Positions 31,732-40,418 of a DNA stretch of 42,088 nucleotides are shown one piece after another. Numbering within the stretch: position 1 is the stretch's first letter; each line of letters starts with the position of its first letter. This DNA is from Acidobacteriota bacterium (lineage in GTDB: Bacteria; Acidobacteriota; Terriglobia; Acidiferrales; UBA7541), in NCBI GenBank assembly GCA_021818865.1, contig JAKASX010000022.1, positions 1-42,088 of the forward strand. The letters are read 5' to 3'. A program made the translations under genes and the position numbers. The notes beneath the pieces were generated by a model that saw nothing but the letters and a program-made list of their open reading frames with translations, was not told where the DNA came from and did no database searches.

Positions 31732-32652
31732 TTATCTTTCTAGAATCCCTCTTAACTCATTGATACTATTTACTTTGTGTGTAGTTGCCAGTTTCTCAAT
31801 CCCTTTGACAAGTTCGATTCCGATACCCGGGTTCACAAAATGGGCCGTTCCCACCTGCACCGCTGACGCCCCTACCATCAGATATTCCAAGACATCCTCG
31901 GCCGTTTCGATTCCACCAACGCCTATCACCGGTATTCGAACCGCGTGGGAGGTTTCCCAAACCAGCTTAAGGGTGAGCGGCTTTATCGCCGGTCCCGATA
32001 ACCCTCCGCTCAGCCTGCCCAGGCGCGAGCGCCGCGTCCGAATGTCCACCGCCATGCCCGGGTACGTATTGGCTACGGTGAGGGCATCGGCGCCGCATTC
32101 TTCGGCCGCGCGCGCGATGGCGACGATACTCGTGACCTGAGGCGAGAGTTTCACCCAGAGCGGCCGCTTCGCCACTTTACGTGCCTGTGCGACCAGTTTC
32201 CCGGTCATTTCCGCATCCACGCCGAATTCCCTTCCGCCAGCATCGGTATTCGGGCAGGAAACATTCAATTCGTAGCCCCCCACCCCCTCGGCTTGCTCGA
32301 GCGCTTCGATCACTTCGATATATTCGCCGGGCGTGGATCCGAAAACGTTTGCCAGGACCACCGTCCGGTAGTTGCGCAGCAGACTCAATTTTTCCCGGAT
32401 GAATGCTTCAACGCCGATATTCTGTAATCCAACGGCGTTCAACATGCCCCCGGCCGTTTCCGCCAGCCTCGGGGCTGGCGCTCCGGCCATCGGCCGGGCT
32501 GAAAGGCCTTTGGTTACCAGCCCTCCCAACTGGTTCAGATCCACCAGATGGGCGAACTCAACCCCATAGCCAAATGTGCCGCTCGCTGCCAGAATGGGAT
32601 TGGAGAATTCGAGCGAACCGATCTGAACGCGCAGGTCAACTCGTTGTGCCAC
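31732..32652 (-). CDS. pyrD: dihydroorotate dehydrogenase (class 1B-like catalytic subunit)
   Basis: About 306 residues from GTG 32652, chosen to match family length and the start AQRVDLRVQIGSLEFSNPIL; longer frames reach 32745. It oxidises dihydroorotate to orotate using FMN. ASGTFGYGVEF, NAVGLQN, LNVSCPNTDAGGREFG (catalytic Cys), WVKLSPQVTS, TVANTYPGMAVD, GGLSGPAIKPL and IPVIGVGGIETAEDVLEYLMVGASAVQVGTA (FMN phosphate site) are in order. The active-site Cys marks class 1, and the sequence resembles the NAD-dependent 1B type, which needs the PyrK subunit; pyrK is not in the window. An extended -10-like TGG-TAGACT (minus strand, from 32672) is close to the start, suggesting a very short leader. 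Confidence 0.94.
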   Translation of the reverse strand: MAQRVDLRVQIGSLEFSNPILAASGTFGYGVEFAHLVDLNQLGGLVTKGLSARPMAGAPAPRLAETAGGMLNAVGLQNIGVEAFIREKLSLLRNYRTVVLANVFGSTPGEYIEVIEALEQAEGVGGYELNVSCPNTDAGGREFGVDAEMTGKLVAQARKVAKRPLWVKLSPQVTSIVAIARAAEECGADALTVANTYPGMAVDIRTRRSRLGRLSGGLSGPAIKPLTLKLVWETSHAVRIPVIGVGGIETAEDVLEYLMVGASAVQVGTAHFVNPGIGIELVKGIEKLATTHKVNSINELRGILER

Positions 32653-32708
32653 GATTGGCGCCCAGTCTACCACGCCTTGTCGGTTTGCTTCCCATAGGCA
32701 ACGCCCGA

Positions 32709-32738
32709 TTGACAGGACTCGCCGGGAGTCCCTACAAT
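32709..32738 (+). promoter_or_regulatory. sigma70 promoter of the dksA-like gene with a dyad in the spacer
   Basis: TTGACA (32709-32714) and TACAAT (32733-32738) are separated by 18 bases. The spacer holds a perfect inverted repeat GGACTC-GCCGG-GAGTCC (32715-32731), placed as an operator would be. The start codon is 46 bases downstream of the -10 box. Confidence 0.6.
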
Positions 32739-32783
32739 GCCCCATTTCGGGCTTCCTGTTGAGCGTTACCGGGGATTCGCGGG

Positions 32784-33137
32784 ATGGACAAGAAACGGCT
32801 CGATTATTTCAAGAAGAAATTGCAAGCCAAGCGCGAAGAACTCCTGCGCACGATCGCACGCACCGAGCAGGAGGGCCGCTCGGCAGACGACGATCCCACC
32901 GTGGACCTGGCCGACAAGGCGGCGAATTCCTACACCAAGGAATTCCTGTTCGGCCAGACCGACTCCGATCGCGTCACCCTGCAGCAGGTGGACGAGGCGC
33001 TGCGGCGGATCAATCAGGAAACCTTCGGCGAATGCCTGAGCTGCCACGAAGAGATGCAGCAAAAGCGGCTCGAAGCGGTGCCTTGGGCGCGCCACTGCCG
33101 CGCCTGCCAGGAAAAGCTCGAGCAAGGCCAGGGCTAA
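32784..33137 (+). CDS. DksA/TraR-family zinc-finger protein
   Basis: A 117-residue protein. A coiled-coil start (KKRLDYFKKKLQAKREELLRTIARTEQ) leads to an acidic tip DDDPTVDLADKAANSYTKE and a second helix, then a Cys4 zinc finger, GECLSCHEEMQQKRLEAVPWARHCRACQ (Cys84, Cys87, Cys105, Cys108). DksA binds RNA polymerase through the secondary channel and acts with ppGpp in the stringent response. Family members vary, so the exact role is uncertain. It has its own strong promoter and is divergent from pyrD; regulation by the dyad in that promoter is possible. Confidence 0.88.
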   Translation: MDKKRLDYFKKKLQAKREELLRTIARTEQEGRSADDDPTVDLADKAANSYTKEFLFGQTDSDRVTLQQVDEALRRINQETFGECLSCHEEMQQKRLEAVPWARHCRACQEKLEQGQG

Positions 33138-33347
33138 CTGCGCGCGGCAACTCGGCGCGAATCGGCGTTACGCTTGGGACCTCCTCGTTCGTAGTCCAGC
33201 CGAGGATGCGACCGTGTTTCTCCCATCCCGTTTTCCCTTCGCCTGTCTTGCGTAGCTTTCCGTGACGATTCGGCCGCCTGCTTGCGCCGTCACACCCCTC
33301 GATTCTTTTCTTTCGTTCACGCCCGCGCTTGGAATACTCTCTTGGCC

Positions 33348-34157
33348 GTGAAATTCAGCGGTCCAGCCGAACTTTGGAAGCCGCTGCGCGGCGCCGCGGA
33401 TGCGTTGGTGTCGGTCGTATTTCCCGGTGCGTGCCGCGTCTGCCACCAGCCGCTTTCGACGGCCAGCCGCGTGCCGGTTTGCTCCGCCTGCCTTGATTCG
33501 CTGCGACGAATTCGCGGGGCGGTTTGTCCGCAATGCGGCAGGCCGCAACCGCCGATCGTCGCCGATGGCCCGGCGCGGCTGTGCCACGGCTGCGCTCGCG
33601 GCGTCTACCATTTCGATCTGGCGCGAAGCTTCGCTCTCTACGACGACGGGATGGTTCGCCTGCTAACGCTGCTCAAATACGAACCCGTCGCCCCGCTTGG
33701 CAGCTGGTTTGCCGCGCAAATCGAACAGGTGATCCGCACCGAAGCCGCTCTGGGCGAAGTGGATTTCGTCGTTCCCGTGCCTCTCGATCGGCGCAGGCTT
33801 CGCGAGCGCGGCTACAACCAGGCGGAACTCATCGCGCGGCCGTTGGCCAAGCGGCTTGGCCGTCCCATGGTAACCAACCTGCTCGTGCGGCTACGCTCGC
33901 GCCCGCCACGGCTGAAGCTCAGCCGGCGCGAGCGATGGGAAACCGTTCGCGGCGCATTCCATGCCCCGGCTGGACCCCGAGTTGACACCTCGCGTATTCT
34001 CTTGGTAGATGATGTTTTGACGAGCGGGGCGACCTTGGATGCCTGCGCCCGAGCCTTGCGCTCGGCGGGTGCGGCTGCGGTGCATGCCGTGACGGTGGCC
34101 CGGGTTCTACCTCGCTGGGAGCATCCCGTTCCCGGGACAACCTCGAGCGGAGTTTGA
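33348..34157 (+). CDS. ComF-family phosphoribosyltransferase-like protein
   Basis: About 269 residues from GTG 33348 (a TTG six bases upstream is possible). The N-terminus carries two zinc-finger pairs (CRVCHQPL...CSACLDSL and CPQCGRPQ...CHGCARG) and the second half is a phosphoribosyltransferase fold with ILLVDDVLTSGATLDACA (PRPP-binding) and VPVPLDRRRLRERGYNQAELIARPLA, the ComF signature. ComF is needed for DNA uptake in naturally competent bacteria, where it may act in single-strand DNA import; its substrate is not settled. No other competence gene is nearby. Confidence 0.9.
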   Translation: MKFSGPAELWKPLRGAADALVSVVFPGACRVCHQPLSTASRVPVCSACLDSLRRIRGAVCPQCGRPQPPIVADGPARLCHGCARGVYHFDLARSFALYDDGMVRLLTLLKYEPVAPLGSWFAAQIEQVIRTEAALGEVDFVVPVPLDRRRLRERGYNQAELIARPLAKRLGRPMVTNLLVRLRSRPPRLKLSRRERWETVRGAFHAPAGPRVDTSRILLVDDVLTSGATLDACARALRSAGAAAVHAVTVARVLPRWEHPVPGTTSSGV

Positions 34158-34197
34158 GCGTCTCTGGTAACGAGAGCTTTCCTCAGTCAAGCGAAGC

Positions 34198-34824
34198 GTG
34201 CGAGATATGACCATGCACGGCGAAGCGCATTCGCACCTGACGGCCTCGCTCTCGCCTCGCCCCGACGACCCTGCGCCATCCTTCGTGGCCACGGAAGTAC
34301 ACCACCACCCCGTCATGCAGTTGCCCGTTCTCGTGCTCAACGCGACCTACGAGCCGGTCCACGTCACCCGCGTGCGGCGCGCCCTCGTTTTGCTGCTCAA
34401 AGGCGTAGCCCAGGCCGAGGAAATCAACAGCGCCGAGGTCCATTCGTCGTCGCGCACCTTGAGCGCCCCCTCGGTGATTCGTTTGCTCAGCTACCGGCAT
34501 ATTCCCCAGCAAACGCGAGCTCTCTCCCGAAAAAATATTCTTCTGCGCGACCGCTATACCTGCCAGTTCTGCGGCCGGAAATTCCCAGCTGCCGAGCTCA
34601 CGCTCGATCATGTGATGCCTCGCTCGCGCGGGGGCCGCTCTACGTGGGAAAATCTGGTTGCCTGCTGCTACGGCTGCAACAACCGGAAAGGCGACCGCAC
34701 CCCGGAAGAAGCTTCTCTTCGCCTGATCCGGAGGCCGCGACCGTTCACCCTCCACACCTCGCGCCAGCTGATGCGCCTGATGGCTAATCAGGAAGAGAAA
34801 TGGCGTAAGTATCTGTTCTACTGA
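34198..34824 (+). CDS. HNH endonuclease
   Basis: Up to 208 residues; GTG 34198 is the longest start, ATG 34207 and 34213 are alternatives, and a start near [16 protein letters not shown] is conceivable as the conserved part begins there. The HNH site is [47 protein letters not shown], with two zinc Cys pairs (CQFC, CYGC), the catalytic DH and the Asn. The N-terminal domain ([23 protein letters not shown]) is the one found with chromosomal HNH proteins of unknown function, not phage or intron types. It is followed by an intrinsic terminator at 35008-35054. Confidence 0.88.
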   Translation: MRDMTMHGEAHSHLTASLSPRPDDPAPSFVATEVHHHPVMQLPVLVLNATYEPVHVTRVRRALVLLLKGVAQAEEINSAEVHSSSRTLSAPSVIRLLSYRHIPQQTRALSRKNILLRDRYTCQFCGRKFPAAELTLDHVMPRSRGGRSTWENLVACCYGCNNRKGDRTPEEASLRLIRRPRPFTLHTSRQLMRLMANQEEKWRKYLFY

Positions 34825-35007
34825 GAATTAAGCGCAGTCTCCGGCCATCGGCGCAGGCTGCCTTTCCGCTGCCTTTTTCGTCCCTTTCGGCCGTCCCAGC
34901 GGATTTCAGTTCGTGAGAATTTTTTTTCAAAAAAAGAATACCGCGATGCAACCGCCGTTCATTCCCGCTCATCACACATGTCAGAAGGCACCTCTAGGAC
35001 ACACCCC

Positions 35008-35054
35008 GGGAAGCAGTCTTTGGTCCCACCCAGGCTGCTTCCCTTAATTTTTTC
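35008..35054 (+). terminator. intrinsic terminator downstream of the HNH gene
   Basis: GGGAAGCAG (35008-35016) pairs perfectly with CTGCTTCCC (35035-35043), and TTAATTTTTTC follows. It lies about 180 bases after the HNH stop and just before the convergent 503-residue gene ends. An A/T hairpin (TTTTTTT-C-AAAAAAA, about 34921-34935) lies between. Confidence 0.8.
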
Positions 35055-35077
35055 GGGGACGTTTTTCCGCCACGACT

Positions 35078-36589
35078 TTATCCGATACCTGCTTTCGCGG
35101 GTGAGGCGCGCCATTCGCGTTCAATCACGCGCAGGCCGCTGCGCCAGTCTTCGTTGAGTCCCACGCGGCAGACGGGAATTTCCGGCGAAAGGTAGCGGGC
35201 CAGGGTTCGCAGAGCGGAATGAAACCGCAGTCCCGGCGCTACCAGGTAGAGCAGCGGCGCACCGGGGTGCAAGGTGCGGCCGGGGAAGTACCCGTAGCGC
35301 TCGAAATCACCCTGCTGCTGATGCCAGCGCACCCGCAGCCAGTAATCCACCGCCTGGAAGATCAGTTGTAAATCCTCGTCCGCTTTCAATTCGATCACAG
35401 CCAGGCGGCCCTCGGCGTTGACTCCCAGCAGATCGAGCACGCCGCGATCGCCGGCGGAAAACGCCGGCACTTGCGAATAGACGAAGCTCGCGTCGAGCCT
35501 GGCATCGATCCGCGCTGGATCGGCCAAAACCATCGTTTCCAGCCAGCGTTCTCGCGAGGCGCGGAATAGGGGGTGGCGATGGTCGCCATCGGCGCGGCGG
35601 TGCGCGCTGAGTTCGGCCACCAGCCGCTCGAGTTCGCTCCAACTGTCGCCGGTCACCGCGGCTCTGCGCGGTCCCAATCCCACGCGCAGGGTGCCGCGCG
35701 ACCACTGCGCGAATTCCAACCCGTGATGGCGCCAGGAAACCTGCCGCGTTCCCGGAACCACCGCGCTATCGATCGCATCCGGGGAAAGCGAGCGGATCCG
35801 CGCGTCGATTTCCTTGACCTGCTCGAGAAGAAATTCGGTTTGCCGCCGCGCCACCAGCCACGTCGCGATGTTCCCGCCTGCATTCGAATCCATGCGCCGC
35901 GCCAGTGGTTCGTCCGCCTGCCACTCGTAAAGCTCCACGGCGACGTCCGGCGCAATCCCCGCCAGCCGGTGCGCCGTCATCCGGCTGGCTCCCGCCGGAA
36001 GAATCAGCCGCAACCCCGCTACGATCGGCGCGACGTTCCGGCCTCGCAGCCGGTCGAGCCACAGCAATCCATACGTCAGCGAACCGTCCATCGTCGCAGC
36101 CGTTTCGCCGGGCGCGGCCGAGAGAATCGCCCAGCCCTGCTTTCCGCGCCGCAGCCAGCCGCGCGCGTAGTTGCCGGAAAGGGAATGTTCGGGATCGGGA
36201 GCGGTTGAAAGCGATTCGAGCGTTTCGTCGGGGAATTGCCGGGCAAGCAATTCCTCCAGGCGATTCGCGAAATTTTCGCGGTTCAGCCGCGATGGCTTGC
36301 GTGCGCGATCACGGCGCACGATTTCCAGCCGCCCGGGTTTCGTGCGGCCAAATCGCTCCACTTCCAGGCGGATGTGGTCGCCGTCGGCTTCCACCACGCG
36401 CGTCACGCGCCGCGCGAGAGTCCGATCGCCGGACCAAAGATAGAGGAGCGGTTTGCGGCCCGGGCGCACCTCGTATTGCGCGTCATCGAGGCCCGTCACC
36501 CTGCGCCCATCTTCGCGGATTTCAAATGGCTCGCGGCCAACCACGCGTTCGAGCGCCTGCTCGAGTTCGCTGGTGGGATCAACGGCCAA
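35078..36589 (-). CDS. putative PD-(D/E)XK nuclease-like protein of unknown function
   Basis: A 503-residue protein starting at TTG 36589; GGAGAGGGCGGG is upstream. The C-terminal part reads as a RecB/NucS-like PD-(D/E)XK core: helix ERWLETMVLADPARI, then GVLDLLGVNAEGRLAVIELKADED (Asp386, Glu400, Lys402) and LQLIFQAVDYWLRVRWH (Gln412). The ELK strand and the Q..DYW helix are the expected spacing. The N-terminal two-thirds (1-340) match nothing I know. A segment SELERLVAELSAHRR and a charged basic tract (RLEIVRRDRARKPSRLNRENFANRLEELL) could bind nucleic acid. It may be a DNA repair or restriction-type nuclease. It is last in the queA operon. Function is not established. Confidence 0.68.
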   Translation of the reverse strand: MAVDPTSELEQALERVVGREPFEIREDGRRVTGLDDAQYEVRPGRKPLLYLWSGDRTLARRVTRVVEADGDHIRLEVERFGRTKPGRLEIVRRDRARKPSRLNRENFANRLEELLARQFPDETLESLSTAPDPEHSLSGNYARGWLRRGKQGWAILSAAPGETAATMDGSLTYGLLWLDRLRGRNVAPIVAGLRLILPAGASRMTAHRLAGIAPDVAVELYEWQADEPLARRMDSNAGGNIATWLVARRQTEFLLEQVKEIDARIRSLSPDAIDSAVVPGTRQVSWRHHGLEFAQWSRGTLRVGLGPRRAAVTGDSWSELERLVAELSAHRRADGDHRHPLFRASRERWLETMVLADPARIDARLDASFVYSQVPAFSAGDRGVLDLLGVNAEGRLAVIELKADEDLQLIFQAVDYWLRVRWHQQQGDFERYGYFPGRTLHPGAPLLYLVAPGLRFHSALRTLARYLSPEIPVCRVGLNEDWRSGLRVIEREWRASPAKAGIG

Positions 36590-36670
36590 TATGCCCGCCC
36601 TCTCCTGGGCGACCTTCGCGGCCGCCCACGCTTCCTCCGTCCCTTTTCCGTGGATCGCTTTGCGCGCCGT

Positions 36671-37159
36671 TCAGCGCAGCAAAATTCCGGTCACTCTCAC
36701 GCCGGGCACCTGCATGTCCCAATCGTCGGGGATCTGCTCGAAGCCCAGCCGGAACTCGCGGCTCGTTCCGGGCGGGATCGGCGCGGCGCGATCGCCGAGC
36801 AAGGGAAGCGTCTGGCGCTTTACCACTTGATTTTCCACGTTGAGAAATTCCACCGTCACCTGCATGTTGGCGACGGTGCGATTGCCCTGGTTCACGACGG
36901 TGCCGTCCAGGTAGGTGACTTCCTGATTGAGCATGTTCGCGAACCGGCTCACCTTCATCCGCTCGAATTTCAGCTGGCTCGCGTAGGCTTTTTCGGCCGC
37001 GCCAAAGGGCATCGGCGCGACGGCAGGCGCGGGCCCCGAAGGTTGTTTTCCCATCCAGGCGAAAATCGCCACCACCACCACAACGACGCCAGCGCCGATC
37101 AGCAAAAACGGCCACAGAGAGCGCCGTTTCTCGCTCGGTTCGACTTGAAACGCCATCAT
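36671..37159 (-). CDS. DUF2393-like membrane-anchored protein
   Basis: A 162-residue protein. Residues 15-36 form a membrane helix (LWPFLLIGAGVVVVVVAIFAWMG), then a Pro-rich linker and a beta-sandwich-like domain: FERMKVSRFANMLNQEVTYLDGTVVNQGNRTVANMQVTVEFLNVENQVVKRQTLPLL, ending IPPGTSREFRLGFEQIPDDWDMQVPGVRVTGILL. This resembles the DUF2393/FxLYD-type extracellular domain of unknown function. GAGGA lies ahead of the two ATG codons (37159, 37156). Its start is nine bases from the stop of the metallophosphoesterase gene, so the genes are coupled. Confidence 0.78.
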   Translation of the reverse strand: MMAFQVEPSEKRRSLWPFLLIGAGVVVVVVAIFAWMGKQPSGPAPAVAPMPFGAAEKAYASQLKFERMKVSRFANMLNQEVTYLDGTVVNQGNRTVANMQVTVEFLNVENQVVKRQTLPLLGDRAAPIPPGTSREFRLGFEQIPDDWDMQVPGVRVTGILLR

Positions 37160-37167
37160 GGCTGTCC

Positions 37168-37914
37168 TCAGCGCCCGAAGGCCAGTCGCAATACCAGCGG
37201 CTCCGGCAGTCCGGCCTCGTCCATCCGCTTCTGCACCGCCTCGATATCGTAGGGAACACGCCAGAATTCGATCGTACGCCGCCCGGGATCGAACAGGACG
37301 AACGCCGCGCGCGGATCGCCATCGCGCGGCTGCCCGATCGAGCCGGGATTGATCAGATAGCGCGCGTCGCGATCGAGTTCCATCGCCACCAGGCCGGCGG
37401 CCTCGCTAACCGCTGGCCGAAAGCCGTCCACGCGATCGCCGCGCAGCAGAAATCCTCCCTGCACGTGCGTGTGGCCGAAGAAAACGAGCGGGCTTGGAGC
37501 GATGCGAAGGCTCTCGGCCGCGCCTTCCGGCGTGAAGACGTACTCGTCTTCATCGGTGACGGCGCCATGCACGAACGCGATGCCGTCCTTGACGAGCGGC
37601 CCGCTGGGCAACTCGCGCAGCCAGCGCAGATTCTCGGGTTCGAGCTGACGCTGCGTCCAATCCACAGCGGCCCGCGCGATCGGATTGAATTCGTCGGTTC
37701 CCTCCATGCCCGAACTCGCCTTGTCGTGATTGCCGCGAATCGTCGCCAGTCCCAGCGCGCGAATTCGCTCGATCGCCCCATTGGGATCCGGCCCGTAGCC
37801 GACTACGTCGCCCAGACAAATGCCTTCATCCCAGCGTCCCTCGGCGGCATCGAGCGCCGCTTCGAGTGCGGTCAGGTTTGCGTGCACATCGCTCAGAATC
37901 AGGTATCGCGTCAT
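37168..37914 (-). CDS. metallophosphoesterase, YfcE/MJ0936-like
   Basis: A 248-residue cytoplasmic phosphodiesterase. ATG 37914 follows GGAGA and begins the conserved strand MTRYLILSDVHANLTALEAAL; an eight-residue extension to 37938 is unlikely. Metal ligands: SDVH, GDVVGYGPDP, GNHDKA and FVHGAV and FFGHTHVQGGF, the usual five motifs. LINPGSIGQPRDGDPRAAF is typical of the phosphodiesterase-like group. The natural substrate is unknown; homologues hydrolyse model phosphodiesters. It lies between queA and the DUF2393 gene. Confidence 0.92.
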   Translation of the reverse strand: MTRYLILSDVHANLTALEAALDAAEGRWDEGICLGDVVGYGPDPNGAIERIRALGLATIRGNHDKASSGMEGTDEFNPIARAAVDWTQRQLEPENLRWLRELPSGPLVKDGIAFVHGAVTDEDEYVFTPEGAAESLRIAPSPLVFFGHTHVQGGFLLRGDRVDGFRPAVSEAAGLVAMELDRDARYLINPGSIGQPRDGDPRAAFVLFDPGRRTIEFWRVPYDIEAVQKRMDEAGLPEPLVLRLAFGR

Positions 37915-37965
37915 CCACCGTCTCCGGGGCTGGTACATTATATGCGCAGCGGGCCCGCCGCGCCG

Positions 37966-39078
37966 TCACCGAATCCACATGCAATCGCCGTAGCTATAAA
38001 AGCGATATCCCGCCCCCACCGCATACCGGTAGGCATCGAGCAGAAATTCCCGGCCGGCGAACGCCGCCACCATCACCAGCAGGCTCGAGCGCGGCAGATG
38101 AAAATTCGTGATCATCTGGTCCACCACGCGGAAGCGATGACCGGGGTAAATATAAAGATCGGCTTCCGCGCGCCCGGCTTCGAGCGCGGGCTCTCCTTCG
38201 GCCGCCGGTTTTCCTCGAGCGCCCTCGTACTTCAAGGCGGCGTCCTCAAGAGCCCTTACCACCGTCGTTCCCACGGCAATCACCGGCCTGCGTTCACGGC
38301 GCGCGCGGGCGATCGCAGCGGCGGTGGCTGCGGGAATCTCGTACGTTTCGCGGTGAATTTTGTGATTTTCCACGCGCTCGGTATGGATTGGCTGAAAGGT
38401 GCCCAGTCCCACTTCCAGCGTCAGTTCCACGAGGTCCACGCCTTTGTGCCGCAGGCGTTCCAGAATTGCGGTGCTGAAGTGCAGACCCGCCGTGGGCGCC
38501 GCGGCCGCCGCTCCCGCACGCGCGAAGATCGTCTGATATCGCTCGCGGTCGCGCGGCTCGTCGGGGCGATGAATGTAGGGCGGCAAGGGAATGTGGCCCA
38601 CGCGTTCGATGGACTGTTCGAGATTTCCCTCCGCCGTGAAACGCAGCTCGCGTAACCCGAATTCACCCCGCCCAATCACTTCCGCTTCCAGCCCTTCGCC
38701 AAACAACAGCCTTTCGCCGCTGCGCACCTTGCGCCCCGGCCGCACCAGCGCCTGCCAGCGGTCCGGAGCCAGCCGCCGTACCAGCAGCACTTCGATTTCC
38801 GCCTGCAGGAATTCACCGCGCGTGGGCCTGTGCCGCCCCGGCGCCTGCGCGTGAATCCCCGCCCGGCGGCAGAAAAGCCGTGCCGGAATCACACGCGCGT
38901 TGTTCACCACCAGCAACTCGTTCCCGGTGAGCAGGTCCGGCAGGTCGCGAAACGCGTCGTCGCGCCAGCTTTGCGACGCCCGGTCGAGCACCAGCATTCG
39001 CGAGGCGTCCCTCTCGGGGAGGGGTGCGCTGGCAATCCGGTCCTCAGGCAGCGAGTAGTCGAATTCCCCGAGCTTCAA
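37966..39078 (-). CDS. queA: S-adenosylmethionine:tRNA ribosyltransferase-isomerase
   Basis: A 370-residue enzyme that adds the ribosyl group from AdoMet to preQ1 in tRNA, giving epoxyqueuosine. KLGEFDYSLPEDRIASAPLPERDASRML is the family start (the codon is TTG 39078 after GGGTGGGAA), followed by NNARVIPAR, APTAGLHFST, LTLEVGLGTFQPI and TNFHLPRSSLLVMVAAFAG, then YRFYSYGDCMWI at the end. Length is normal. It heads the minus-strand group queA-phosphoesterase-DUF2393-nuclease-like gene, divergent from the methyltransferase gene. Confidence 0.96.
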   Translation of the reverse strand: MKLGEFDYSLPEDRIASAPLPERDASRMLVLDRASQSWRDDAFRDLPDLLTGNELLVVNNARVIPARLFCRRAGIHAQAPGRHRPTRGEFLQAEIEVLLVRRLAPDRWQALVRPGRKVRSGERLLFGEGLEAEVIGRGEFGLRELRFTAEGNLEQSIERVGHIPLPPYIHRPDEPRDRERYQTIFARAGAAAAAPTAGLHFSTAILERLRHKGVDLVELTLEVGLGTFQPIHTERVENHKIHRETYEIPAATAAAIARARRERRPVIAVGTTVVRALEDAALKYEGARGKPAAEGEPALEAGRAEADLYIYPGHRFRVVDQMITNFHLPRSSLLVMVAAFAGREFLLDAYRYAVGAGYRFYSYGDCMWIR

Positions 39079-39229
39079 TTCCCACCCCGTTTTTCCGTCG
39101 CCGCTATTGGCATTGCGTCCCGGAATGTGTTATGAGCTTGAGTAAGGATCGGCACCGGAGCACCCGGCCACACGTAAGCGTCCTCCGTTATTCTACCGAA
39201 CAGTTCCGCTCGGTCCCCGGAGGCTTCAA

Positions 39230-40393
39230 GTGCCCGAACCAGAAGTTGTTATCAATCCGCACGGCGCCGGCAGGCTACTGGCCGGCCACATGTGGGTCTA
39301 TCGGAGCGACCTTCGCTCCACCAATGCCGAACCCGGCGATGCCGTCCGCGTACTCGATGAACGGGGCCGCTTCTTCGGCCGAGCGTTTTTCAGCGACCGC
39401 TCGGAAATTTCCATCCGGCTGGTGACGCGCGACGATGTTCTCGTGGACCGGGCCTTGCTCTCGGCTCGGATCGCGCGCGCCGCCCGGATGCGCCAGCCCA
39501 TGATCGCCCAAGCGGGCGCATACCGGCTCTTTTACGCGGAATCCGATCAAATTCCCTCGCTCGTCGTGGATCGCTACGGAGATTATCTGGTGATCCAGAC
39601 GCTCAGCCAGGCCACCGAAAGGCGGAAACAGGAACTCGTCGAAATCCTCGTCGAGCAGTTTTCGCCCGCCGGCGTCCTGGAACGCAACGATCCCAAGGTG
39701 CGCCAACTCGAAGGCCTCGATCAGCGCGTCTCCGTTCTCTACGGACAGGTTCCCGACGAGGTCATCGCTTGCGAAAATGGCCTGCGCTTCGCTTACGACC
39801 TGCGCCATGGGCAGAAAACAGGCGGGTTTCTCGATCAGCGCCAGAATCGCCATGCCGCCGCGCTCTACGCCCATGGCGACGTGCTCGATTGCTTCGCCGG
39901 CACCGGCTCCTTCGCCGTCACCGTGGCGCCTCATGCGGCTCAGGTCGAGGCTATCGACCTTTCGGCCGCGGCGCTTGCTGGCGCCCGCCGCAATATCGAG
40001 CTGAACGGCGCGCAAAACATTTCCGTCCGCGAAGCCAATACGTTCGATCTGCTCAGGGAATACGAGGACTCGGGACGCCGCTTCGACACGATCATCCTCG
40101 ATCCGCCCGCCTTCGCCAAAAACAAAAGGAATATCCCGGCCGCCTGCCGCGGCTACAAAGAAATCAATCTCCGCAGCCTGCGCCTGCTCCGGCCGGAGGG
40201 GATCCTGGTCACCTGCTCCTGCTCGCACCATATTTCCGAACCCCTCTTCGCCCAGATTGTGGCGGAGGCATCCTTGGACGCGCGCCGGCCGGTGATCGTT
40301 TTGGAGCGGAGGATGCAGTCAGCAGACCATCCAGTTCTATTGACGATGCCGGAGACGCACTACATTAAGTGTTTTATAGTTAGTATTTTATGA
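39230..40393 (+). CDS. rlmI: RlmI-like class I rRNA large-subunit methyltransferase
   Basis: A 387-residue protein starting at GTG 39230 after GGAGG at good spacing. An N-terminal PUA-like domain (to about 80; GRLLAGHMWVYRSDL, VLDERGRFFGRAFFSD) is followed by the AdoMet-binding core: GQKTGGFLDQRQNR, VLDCFAGTGSFAVTVA, VEAIDLSAAALAGARRNIELNGA, and IILDPPAFAKNK. VTCSCSHHISEPLF carries the catalytic Cys of m5C methyltransferases. The expected product is m5C1962 in 23S rRNA. The last residues (KCFIVSIL) run into the AT-rich promoter region of hsp20 and are less conserved. Confidence 0.9.
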   Translation: MPEPEVVINPHGAGRLLAGHMWVYRSDLRSTNAEPGDAVRVLDERGRFFGRAFFSDRSEISIRLVTRDDVLVDRALLSARIARAARMRQPMIAQAGAYRLFYAESDQIPSLVVDRYGDYLVIQTLSQATERRKQELVEILVEQFSPAGVLERNDPKVRQLEGLDQRVSVLYGQVPDEVIACENGLRFAYDLRHGQKTGGFLDQRQNRHAAALYAHGDVLDCFAGTGSFAVTVAPHAAQVEAIDLSAAALAGARRNIELNGAQNISVREANTFDLLREYEDSGRRFDTIILDPPAFAKNKRNIPAACRGYKEINLRSLRLLRPEGILVTCSCSHHISEPLFAQIVAEASLDARRPVIVLERRMQSADHPVLLTMPETHYIKCFIVSIL

Positions 40394-40418
40394 TTATTCT
40401 GCCTAAAATAAGAACATA

